Source: Flavobacterium sp. FEMGT703F (lineage in GTDB: Bacteria > Bacteroidota > Bacteroidia > Flavobacteriales > Flavobacteriaceae). Taken from it: 64,000 bases of DNA. The position numbers were made by a program, and so were the translations under genes. The notes below the pieces were generated by a model, which saw nothing but the letters and a program-made list of their open reading frames with translations, was not told the DNA's origin and did not search any database. Shown piece after piece: positions 1 to 6,668 of this stretch (positions are counted from its first letter, which is position 1; every line of letters begins with the position of its first letter). The stretch is from assembly GCA_002786385.1 (NCBI GenBank), contig PGCN01000012.1, positions 186,001 through 250,000 of the forward strand, given 5' to 3'.

Positions 1-62
1 TTACAGCTGTTAGGTTTAAAAAACCTGACAGCTGTAAAAGATATAGTGGACAGCCGGAAACG
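1..62 (+). repeat. Dispersed intergenic element, copy A (left part cut off)
   Basis: Positions 1-17 and 21-37 form a 17-bp hairpin with a 3-nt loop and one G.T pair. It is followed by AAAAGATATAGTGGACAGCC and GGAAAC. This right part matches the right core of three other intergenic copies (18110-18174, 31357-31494, 43776-43823), where a variable hairpin separates a left core (TAGCCCCGAT...) from a right core ending in AGCnGGAA. The left core would lie outside the window. The hairpin could also terminate an upstream gene; no T-run follows it on the plus strand. The rest, to position 202, holds no gene. Confidence 0.55.
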
Positions 63-202
63 AGCTCCTAAAGAGCGAACTGGCGAAGCAAAAAGCTCCT
101 TCCATCCGTTGCACTCTTGATGAACGTTTGTTTTTTTATGATTTTTATCACAGTTGTTTTGGCTAAGATTTGTAAATTTACGAACACAACAAAACACTCT
201 AT

Positions 203-1966
203 ATGGAAGCGCATTTTGAAAGCAACCCTTTGATTGACAGGCTACCAAAGCATCTAAAACAGTTTATCAAACCGCAAGATTACAACGATTATACGCCTAT
301 AAATCAGGCCGTGTGGCGTTATGTGATGCGCAAAAATGTGGATTATCTTTCAAAAGTAGCACACGAATCTTACTTGGACGGATTGCAAAAAACCGGTCTG
401 GAAGTGGATTCTATTCCGAACATGTACGGCATGAACCGCATTTTAAAAGAAATTGGTTGGGCTGCCGTGGCTGTAGATGGTTTTATTCCGCCGAATGCTT
501 TTATGGAATTCCAAGCGTATAACGTTTTGGTAATTGCTTCCGATATCCGACAATTAGAACATATTGAATACACACCTGCTCCGGATATCATACACGAAGG
601 TGCAGGCCACGCGCCTATTATTGCCAATCCGGAATATGCTGAATATTTGCGACGTTTTGGGGAAATTGGCTGTAAAGCGATTTCGTCTTCGCGCGATTAC
701 GAATTGTATGAAGCGATTCGTTTGTTATCGATTTTAAAAGAAGCGGAAGACACTCCGGAAGCCGAAATTAAAAAAGCTGAAGATCAAGTAGACTTTTTGC
801 AAAATAATATGGGCGAACTTTCGGAAATGTCCAGAATCCGAAACCTACACTGGTGGACAGTGGAATATGGTTTAATCGGAACAATAGACAATCCGAAAAT
901 TTATGGCGCAGGCTTGCTTTCCTCTATAGGTGAAAGCGCTTGGTGTATGACAGATAACGTTAAAAAAATCACTTATGATATCTCGGCTGCCGATCAAAGT
1001 TTTGACATAACCAAACCGCAACCGCAACTGTATGTAACCCCCGATTTTGCGCATTTGAGCTTGGTTTTGGAAGAATTTGCCAACACTATGGCTTTGCGAA
1101 CCGGAGGTTTATCAGGCGTTAAAAAACTGATTGATTCCAAGGCTTTGGGCACTATTGAATTGAGCACAGGGATTCAAATTTCCGGGGTATTTACCAACGT
1201 GATTGAACATGAAGGAAAGCCGGTTTATGTGCAAACTACGGGTAAAACGGCCTTGTCTTACCGCGAAAAAGAATTGGTAGGTCACGGAACCGCATACCAC
1301 GCTGAAGGATTTGGTTCGCCAATTGGTAAACTAAAAGGTATCAACTTGGCCATTGAAGACATGAGTCCGCGCGACTTAAGAGCTTACGACATTTACGAAG
1401 CGGAAAAAGTTACCTTAGAATTTGAAGGCAATATCAAAGTAACCGGAGAAATCATTACTGGTTCCCGAAATCTGCAAGGAGAAATTATCATTATCAGTTT
1501 TAAAAACTGTACAGTAACCCACAACGAAACCGTATTGTTCTTACCGGAATGGGGAACGTACGATATGGCCGTCGGTAAAAAAGTTATTTCCGCTTTTTCC
1601 GGACCAGCCGATGTGAACAGTTTTGACATGATTAACCATGTGCCTTCTTCGCAAACTATCAAAGCCAAAAAATCAGCAGAGCGCGAAGAATTAGAAGGTT
1701 TATACCTCAACGTACGAAACATACGTGAAGGTAAACCTGCAGTCATTTCACTAGAAAAAACGTTCGAATTAGTCAAAGACAAACATCCTAAAGATTGGTT
1801 ATTATCTGTTGAAATCGCCGAATTGTGCGACAAAACGAACAATACTGCTTTATTACATGATGTTTTGGTGCATTTGGAAAAAGTGAAACAAAGTCGCCCC
1901 GAGATAGCGCATTTAATTTCAGGCGGACTGGGATTATTTCTGGAAAAAGTAAGCTTACAACACTAG
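203..1966 (+). CDS. Aromatic amino acid hydroxylase (phenylalanine 4-monooxygenase-like)
   Basis: This is a tetrahydropterin-dependent, non-heme iron aromatic amino acid hydroxylase of 587 residues, expected to convert phenylalanine to tyrosine in the cytoplasm. The iron-binding signature PDIIHEGAGHAP gives His131 and His136. The third ligand, Glu221, lies in WWTVEYGL. The hydroxylase domain occupies about residues 30-330. There is no N-terminal ACT domain. Instead about 250 residues follow the catalytic domain, which makes it much longer than the roughly 260-300-residue proteobacterial enzymes; I do not recognise a domain in that tail. It appears to be a single-gene unit, with rhodanese 62 bp downstream behind its own promoter. 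Family assignment is firm; substrate preference (Phe, Tyr or Trp) is inferred. Confidence 0.92.
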   Translation: MEAHFESNPLIDRLPKHLKQFIKPQDYNDYTPINQAVWRYVMRKNVDYLSKVAHESYLDGLQKTGLEVDSIPNMYGMNRILKEIGWAAVAVDGFIPPNAFMEFQAYNVLVIASDIRQLEHIEYTPAPDIIHEGAGHAPIIANPEYAEYLRRFGEIGCKAISSSRDYELYEAIRLLSILKEAEDTPEAEIKKAEDQVDFLQNNMGELSEMSRIRNLHWWTVEYGLIGTIDNPKIYGAGLLSSIGESAWCMTDNVKKITYDISAADQSFDITKPQPQLYVTPDFAHLSLVLEEFANTMALRTGGLSGVKKLIDSKALGTIELSTGIQISGVFTNVIEHEGKPVYVQTTGKTALSYREKELVGHGTAYHAEGFGSPIGKLKGINLAIEDMSPRDLRAYDIYEAEKVTLEFEGNIKVTGEIITGSRNLQGEIIIISFKNCTVTHNETVLFLPEWGTYDMAVGKKVISAFSGPADVNSFDMINHVPSSQTIKAKKSAEREELEGLYLNVRNIREGKPAVISLEKTFELVKDKHPKDWLLSVEIAELCDKTNNTALLHDVLVHLEKVKQSRPEIAHLISGGLGLFLEKVSLQH

Positions 1967-2003
1967 TGTAACCTTTGTTACTGCCTACTAAAGTCGACTA
2001 AAA

Positions 2004-2011
2004 TATCTTTG
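2004..2011 (+). promoter_or_regulatory. -7 promoter box for the rhodanese gene
   Basis: TATCTTTG matches the Bacteroidota -7 consensus TAnnTTTG and lies 17 nt before the ATG at 2029. No convincing TTG is present 19-21 bp upstream. Confidence 0.5.
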
Positions 2012-2028
2012 CTGAAAAAATTTAAATT

Positions 2029-2337
2029 ATGAGACTATTAGACATATTAGGTTTGGGCAGCAAATCAGAAAGCATCAAAGATTTTGTAACCAAAGGCGCA
2101 GTGATTATTGATGTAAGAACGATTGGAGAATTCCGCGAAGGACACATTAAAAATTCAAAGAATATGCCACTCGACACCATTAGCGGTAAAGTAAAAGACA
2201 TTAAAAAGTTAGACAAACCGGTAATTGTATGTTGTCGTTCCGGAATGCGAAGTGCACAAGCCGCTTCTATCTTGAGATCGGCCGGCATTGACGTAATCAA
2301 CGGTGGTGGTTGGCAGAGTTTGGAAAGTAAATTATAG
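2029..2337 (+). CDS. Single-domain rhodanese-like protein
   Basis: A 102-residue cytoplasmic protein made of one rhodanese domain, a sulfur carrier or thiosulfate/persulfide sulfurtransferase fold. The active-site loop C-R-S-G-M-R is at residues 69-74 (Cys69 is the persulfide-forming cysteine), preceded by the CH2A-like strand VIIDVRTIGEFREGHI. The length is typical of stand-alone rhodaneses (GlpE/PspE type). There is no signal peptide, so a cytoplasmic role is more likely than a PspE-like periplasmic one. It is monocistronic, with a promoter box in front and a strong terminator immediately behind. The sulfur acceptor cannot be told from sequence. Confidence 0.9.
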   Translation: MRLLDILGLGSKSESIKDFVTKGAVIIDVRTIGEFREGHIKNSKNMPLDTISGKVKDIKKLDKPVIVCCRSGMRSAQAASILRSAGIDVINGGGWQSLESKL

Positions 2338-2340
2338 TAT

Positions 2341-2364
2341 AAAGCCCCGAAGTATCGGGGCTTT
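2341..2364 (+). terminator. Rho-independent terminator after the rhodanese gene
   Basis: AAAGCCCCGA, loop AGTA, TCGGGGCTTT forms a perfect 10-bp stem followed by a T-rich tract. It lies between two convergent genes and may work in both directions. Confidence 0.9.
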
Positions 2365-2383
2365 TATTTTGTTTATACCAATG

Positions 2384-3754
2384 TTATCTAATAACCAATT
2401 TACGCGTTTCAATCCCTTTATTTTCGAATTGAATTTTGATTAAATAAATTCCGGGAGGTTTCCCCGCTAAATCAAAATTGGCATGATTTCCGAAAATATT
2501 TTGCGCCACCAACCGCTTTCCTAAAACATCATAAACCCAAACAGACTGAATTGATTCTCCTTCGGATTGGATTGTAAAAAGACCACTACTCGGGTTGGGA
2601 AAAATCTTTAAAAAGGATAAATTATTTTCTGGAACATTCAATCCTGTGCAACTGAATAAAGCCGAAGGAATTGTTTTTTGTATATATGTGCCGTCACCCA
2701 ACATTCCATCAGAGTTGTTCCCAAATCCCCAAGTACTTGTAGTTCCGTCTTGGACAAATGAGAAACTCAAACCTGCTGTAGCATTTTGAATACCTGTTAC
2801 ACCGGAAATCTGAAATGGCGCTACTCTATTGGTAATGGTTCCGTCACCCAATTGATAAGAAGTATTCAATCCCCAACCCCAAACAGAGCCATTGGTTTTG
2901 ATAGCCAAATTATGATTGTTGGCTTGCACTTTTAGCCAATCTGTATCGGTTCCTATTTGAATGGGGGCTGTTTTATTGGTGGTTGTATTGTCACCTAATT
3001 GTCCTTGTGCATTATAACCCCAAGTCCATAGTGTTCCATTGGTTTTAATCGCAACACCATGTTGTTCACCTGCTGTGGCAAAAGCCCAATCTGTTCCGTT
3101 CCCAACTTGCGTAGGAGTATTAACAAACATAGTGGTCCCCAAACCCAATTGTCCATTTAGTCCGACGCCCCAAGTCCATAACGTGTTATTCGCGCGTCTA
3201 GCTATGTTGTGCGAACTTCCGACAGAAACCGACACCCAATCATTTGCGGTTCCGATTCGTACAGGAGAGGGACGATTGACATAGGTTCCATCACCTAATT
3301 GTCCCGACATATTGCCGCCCCAAGCCCAGAGAGAACCATTGGTTTTGATTCCCATAGTGCAATTAATATTAGACGAAATTGACTGCCAATCGGAATCGGT
3401 TCCTATTTGGACAGGAGTGTTGCGCTGAGAAGTTGTCCCATCTCCTAATTTCCCGTAGGTATTTTGTCCCCAAGCCCAAAGTGTTCCGTTATTTTTAATG
3501 GCAAAAACAGAGTACCATCCGGCAAAAACAAAAGACCAATCATTATCGGTTCCCACTTGTACCGGAGCACCAACATCTGACGTTACCGGACCAATTCCTA
3601 GCTGACCATACTGATGATCGCCCCAAGTCCAAAGTGTTCCGTCTGATTTAATAGCAGCGGTAAAATGATTTCCTGCCGATATCTTTTGCCAGCATTGGGC
3701 ATTAACACCTATAGCAAGTAAAAAGAAAATAATAAGTAATTTTGATCTCATCAT
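2384..3754 (-). CDS. Secreted RCC1-repeat beta-propeller protein with T9SS sorting domain
   Basis: A 456-residue exported protein. An N-terminal signal peptide (MMRSKLLIIFFLLAIGVNAQ) is followed by about seven RCC1-type repeats, seen as recurring 'GTLWTWG...GQLGDGTT...P.QIGTDxDW' units over residues 20-370, which should build a beta-propeller. The last ~75 residues are a type A T9SS C-terminal domain (FPNPSSGLFTI ... GIYLIKI ... KLVIR), so the protein should be exported through the type IX system encoded by gldKLMN at 35-39.7 kb. It lies downstream of the response regulator on the same strand. A dyad plus -7 box sits 17 nt upstream of its start, which suggests control by the neighbouring two-component system. 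Molecular function is unknown. Confidence 0.9.
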   Translation of the reverse strand: MMRSKLLIIFFLLAIGVNAQCWQKISAGNHFTAAIKSDGTLWTWGDHQYGQLGIGPVTSDVGAPVQVGTDNDWSFVFAGWYSVFAIKNNGTLWAWGQNTYGKLGDGTTSQRNTPVQIGTDSDWQSISSNINCTMGIKTNGSLWAWGGNMSGQLGDGTYVNRPSPVRIGTANDWVSVSVGSSHNIARRANNTLWTWGVGLNGQLGLGTTMFVNTPTQVGNGTDWAFATAGEQHGVAIKTNGTLWTWGYNAQGQLGDNTTTNKTAPIQIGTDTDWLKVQANNHNLAIKTNGSVWGWGLNTSYQLGDGTITNRVAPFQISGVTGIQNATAGLSFSFVQDGTTSTWGFGNNSDGMLGDGTYIQKTIPSALFSCTGLNVPENNLSFLKIFPNPSSGLFTIQSEGESIQSVWVYDVLGKRLVAQNIFGNHANFDLAGKPPGIYLIKIQFENKGIETRKLVIR

Positions 3755-3771
3755 GATATGTTTTAGTGAAA

Positions 3772-3819
3772 CAAACTTATAATGAGATTGAAGTAAAAAA
3801 AATACGACAGATGCCGTAT
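3772..3819 (-). promoter_or_regulatory. Dyad operator and -7 box, site 1 (RCC1 gene)
   Basis: On the minus strand, ATACGGCATCTGTCGTAT (3819-3802) is followed after exactly 22 bp by TAAGTTTG (3779-3772), a -7 box, and 17 nt later by the start codon at 3754. There is no TTG at -33. Eight T residues follow the dyad, so it could also act as the response-regulator gene's terminator. Confidence 0.6.
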
Positions 3820-3825
3820 TCTACC

Positions 3826-4473
3826 TTATATCAGATTATTACTCTTAGCTTTTTGAATCGCTTCGAGTTTGTTGTGGACTTGTAGTTTATTATAAATATT
3901 CTCGATATGCTTACGCACGGTAGAAGGCGACAAGAATAAATTATCAGCAATAATATTGTAATTCAATCCTTTGCTAAGTTGTTCCAGCACTTCCACTTCT
4001 CTGGTTGTCAGCTTGATTTCTTCTTGACATTTTTCTTCAAAACTCACAGGATTTCTCAGCAGTTTCAGGGTTTTTAATGCGATAGAAGGATTCATCGCCG
4101 CACCGCCATTGAGCGTTTCTATAATACCTTGATGTAATTCTTTGGGATTGACTTCCTTTAACAAATAGCCATCAGCTCCTGCTTTAATGGCGTTGAAAAT
4201 ATTTTCATCGTTGTCAAACACCGTCAACATGATGATTTTGATTTGCGGGTATTTCGATTTGATGATTTTAGTGGCTTCAATCCCGTTGCAAACCGGCATT
4301 TCAATATCCATCAAAATCAAATCAATACACTTGTTTTGCTCGAGCTTCTTTTGTAGATCATTGCCATCCACCGCGGTAAACTTCAAAACCAAGTCGTCGA
4401 AAAAAGACAACTTCTCGGCTACTGCTTTTTGCAAAAAAACATTATCGTCTACTATGGCTATTTTGGTGGACAT
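3826..4473 (-). CDS. LuxR/NarL-family two-component response regulator
   Basis: A 215-residue cytoplasmic DNA-binding response regulator. Receiver domain: residues 1-125, with acidic pair Asp9-Asp10, phospho-acceptor Asp56 in LILMDIEMP, and the conserved Lys in DGYLLKEV. LuxR-type helix-turn-helix: about residues 148-212 (LTTREVEVLEQLSKGL ... LSPSTVRKHIENIYNKL). It lies directly downstream of two histidine kinases of the HisKA_3 type, the usual partners of NarL-type regulators, so it is very probably their phosphorylation target. A possible promoter of its own (CAAATTTG, 4498-4491) lies 17 nt upstream of the start. A terminator-ended structured region lies further upstream. Five dyads in this block are candidate binding sites. 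Confidence 0.93.
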   Translation of the reverse strand: MSTKIAIVDDNVFLQKAVAEKLSFFDDLVLKFTAVDGNDLQKKLEQNKCIDLILMDIEMPVCNGIEATKIIKSKYPQIKIIMLTVFDNDENIFNAIKAGADGYLLKEVNPKELHQGIIETLNGGAAMNPSIALKTLKLLRNPVSFEEKCQEEIKLTTREVEVLEQLSKGLNYNIIADNLFLSPSTVRKHIENIYNKLQVHNKLEAIQKAKSNNLI

Positions 4474-4531
4474 ATGCTGCTATTGTATAACAAATTTGAC
4501 TCTTTTTTTTGAATGTTGGTTCATCCATTCT

Positions 4532-4636
4532 AAAAAAGTCCTTTTCAAACGTGTAGATTGGCTTGAAAATCCACAGAATGAAAAGGACAACAATAAAAAC
4601 AACCTATTGTTTTTTATTAATCAATACCACTTGACA
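4532..4636 (-). ncRNA. Candidate small RNA or attenuator upstream of the response regulator
   Basis: Read on the minus strand, a predicted start near 4636 (site 2 promoter) is followed by hairpin 1 (arms 4592-4602 and 4607-4618) and hairpin 2 (GTCCTTTTCA at 4588-4579 pairing with TGAAAAGGAC at 4547-4538), then six T residues at 4537-4532, which is a terminator layout. The 31-nt loop of hairpin 2 can itself fold (GTGGATT with AATCtaCAC). The only reading frame near the start is six codons (MSSGID). This could be a stand-alone RNA of about 105 nt or an attenuating leader of the regulator gene. The structure is seen; the transcript is inferred. Confidence 0.45.
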
Positions 4637-4639
4637 TTC

Positions 4640-4687
4640 CAAAGTTGAAAAAAGAAAGGGTAAAAAAAAATACGTCATTTGACGTAT
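4640..4687 (-). promoter_or_regulatory. Dyad operator and -7 box, site 2 (RNA/response-regulator leader)
   Basis: On the minus strand, the dyad ATACGTCAAATGACGTAT (4687-4670) is the most symmetric of the five. After exactly 22 bp comes CAACTTTG (4647-4640), which differs from TAnnTTTG only at its first base. The nearest start codon (4473) is 166 nt away, unlike the other four sites. A run of T residues follows the dyad, so it may also terminate the kinase operon. Confidence 0.55.
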
Positions 4688-4712
4688 TTTCTCAAGTGGC
4701 ATTACAACATCA

Positions 4713-6665
4713 CTATGTTAACCTAATAGTAATTTTAGTACCTTCATTAGGTTTGGAAACCAAATCAAAATCGCCTCCGATATCCTGAATGCGCTTTTGC
4801 ATGTTGTGAATTCCGTTGCCCATCACGACCATCTCTCGGTCAAAACCTTTACCGTCATCGGCAATTGTAATTGCTATCCCGTTTTCGTCAGGTTCAATGT
4901 TCACCGTAACGTTTTTAGGCTGGGCATATTTGATGCTGTTGTTGATGGCTTCTTGTATGGTTCGGTACAAATTCATCCCTTCTACAGAAGAAAAAGTATT
5001 GCTTTTCAGCAGTGGATTGACTGAAAACGTAAAGCAAATATCCTCTTTAGCTTCCTGAGCTTTCTCCATAAAATTGTGGATTCGCGCTTGTAAATCTTCA
5101 AAGGTAATCTCGCTTTTGTTCATCGCCCAAATCGTATCGCGCAGTTCAATAATGGTGGATTTGGCAAAATTGCTGATACCGTTTAGTTTACTATCTAGTT
5201 TGGCATTTTGTATATCAAAGGCATATTTAATATTGTCTATAGATGAAATAATAAAGGTTAATTGCGAACCTATATTGTCATGCAAATCTCTTGAAATAGC
5301 CAAACGCTGCTCTTGTAATTTGTTTTGGGTTTCGATTTTGGCAATGGCCGATTTGAGTTCATACTCTTGCTCCTGCTGTTTGTTTTTAAGTTTTTGCTGG
5401 CGGTAAACCAAATAAATGATAATCAATAAGGCTAACGAGATGAGTCCGAGTATTAAAAATTGGGTTTCTTTCCTTTTGATTTCCAACTCACGGGTAGCGA
5501 TTTCAGCTTTGGATTTCTGTATCAGCCTTTCTTTCTTTTCCGTTTGGTATTTGGTTTCCAATTCGGCAGTTTGCTTCTCCGATTTACTTACCAATAACTG
5601 CTCGTTAAGTACTGCTAATTTGTCTATGTAATAATCAACACTGTCGGGTTGGTTCAAGTGAGAACAAACCTTAATTAAGCATTTGTAATTCTTTTGCAGT
5701 TTTTCGTTATGCTGCGTTTGTTCGTAAAACTTTCGAGTGCGTAAAAGCACCGCTTTCGCCTCATTAAACTTGTTATTGGCCAAGTAATTAGTCGCCAAGT
5801 TTAAATCGAAATTATTCTTATCCAAATCCGAATTCAGCTCTTCTCGAGCCTGTTTTGATTTTTCGTATAACGCCAATGCGTCTTTCGATTTTTTTTGCTC
5901 CGACTTAATGGATGCGATATTATTGAATCCGCTGGAAATACCTTTTTTATTGCCTACAGCCGTACAAGCTTTGACACTTTTATCGTAAAACTTTAAAGCA
6001 TTGATGGTGTCATTCAAATTGAGATAAACATTGCCAAGGTTGAGGCAAGAAACGCATAAATCTTCGGTAAAATTATTTTTCTCCTGATAGGCTACTACTT
6101 CTTGGATGTATTGCAGCGCTTTAGGGTAATTTTTGAGTTTAAGATGGATTAAACCGATGTTGCCTTTGATAATGCCGATATTTTTCTCGTCTTTAATGCT
6201 TTCAAAATAAGACAACGCTTCAATAAACGACGCCATAGCCGCTTTGTATTGGTTGGTTTTTTCGTAAATGTTGGCCAAATTATTATTGATTTTAGCCAAA
6301 CCTCTACTGTCTTTTCTGAGTTTTCTTATTTTATAAGCTGAAAGGTAATTCAGTTTTGAGTTCACAAAATCGCCTTTAATGAAATATACCGCACCAATAT
6401 CACTGTACACCTGAGCCATCAAAGTAGAATCGTTTAATTTCTTAGATTCCGACAAGGCTTTTCCGCCGTAATGCAAGGCCGAATCGATAGAAACTTTCGA
6501 ATAATACCAAGTCAAATCGGAATAAATAGAAGCTACTTTTTTAGTTTCCGGATTGGCTTTCAAATCCTTTTTTAAGCCATCGATTATGTCTTGGGCATTT
6601 TGAGCAAACCCTTGGAAAGACAAGCCAAACAGCGCTAGGAACCAGATATATAATTTCCATTTCAT
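4713..6665 (-). CDS. TPR sensor histidine kinase (HisKA_3 family), copy 1
   Basis: A 650-residue membrane sensor kinase. Signal peptide: residues 1-21 (ending GFAQ). An extracytoplasmic array of tetratricopeptide repeats follows at about 45-345, then a coiled coil (365-400), one transmembrane helix (403-422, FLILGLISLALLIIIYLVY), a second coiled coil, the HisKA_3 dimerisation domain with phospho-acceptor His462 in SRDLHDNIGSQ, and a HATPase_c domain (N-box EAINNSIKYA, G1 box DDGKGFD, G2 box NGIHNMQKRI). It starts 3 bp after the stop of its paralogue, so the two are translationally coupled. The response regulator downstream is the likely partner. The ligand is unknown; the TPR array suggests a protein or peptide signal. 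Confidence 0.92.
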   Translation of the reverse strand: MKWKLYIWFLALFGLSFQGFAQNAQDIIDGLKKDLKANPETKKVASIYSDLTWYYSKVSIDSALHYGGKALSESKKLNDSTLMAQVYSDIGAVYFIKGDFVNSKLNYLSAYKIRKLRKDSRGLAKINNNLANIYEKTNQYKAAMASFIEALSYFESIKDEKNIGIIKGNIGLIHLKLKNYPKALQYIQEVVAYQEKNNFTEDLCVSCLNLGNVYLNLNDTINALKFYDKSVKACTAVGNKKGISSGFNNIASIKSEQKKSKDALALYEKSKQAREELNSDLDKNNFDLNLATNYLANNKFNEAKAVLLRTRKFYEQTQHNEKLQKNYKCLIKVCSHLNQPDSVDYYIDKLAVLNEQLLVSKSEKQTAELETKYQTEKKERLIQKSKAEIATRELEIKRKETQFLILGLISLALLIIIYLVYRQQKLKNKQQEQEYELKSAIAKIETQNKLQEQRLAISRDLHDNIGSQLTFIISSIDNIKYAFDIQNAKLDSKLNGISNFAKSTIIELRDTIWAMNKSEITFEDLQARIHNFMEKAQEAKEDICFTFSVNPLLKSNTFSSVEGMNLYRTIQEAINNSIKYAQPKNVTVNIEPDENGIAITIADDGKGFDREMVVMGNGIHNMQKRIQDIGGDFDLVSKPNEGTKITIRLT

Positions 6666-6668
6666 GGC

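Noticed and set aside
1393..1842. A 149-codon minus-strand reading frame inside the hydroxylase gene
   Set aside because: It is fully covered by the conserved hydroxylase, has no family features and no promoter.
4618..4638. A six-codon reading frame (MSSGID) at the start of the candidate RNA
   Set aside because: Too short to support; no regulatory amino-acid run as in attenuation leader peptides.
4187..4648. A 153-codon plus-strand reading frame opposite the response regulator
   Set aside because: It overlaps the conserved receiver domain and the intergenic RNA region; low-complexity hydrophobic translation only.
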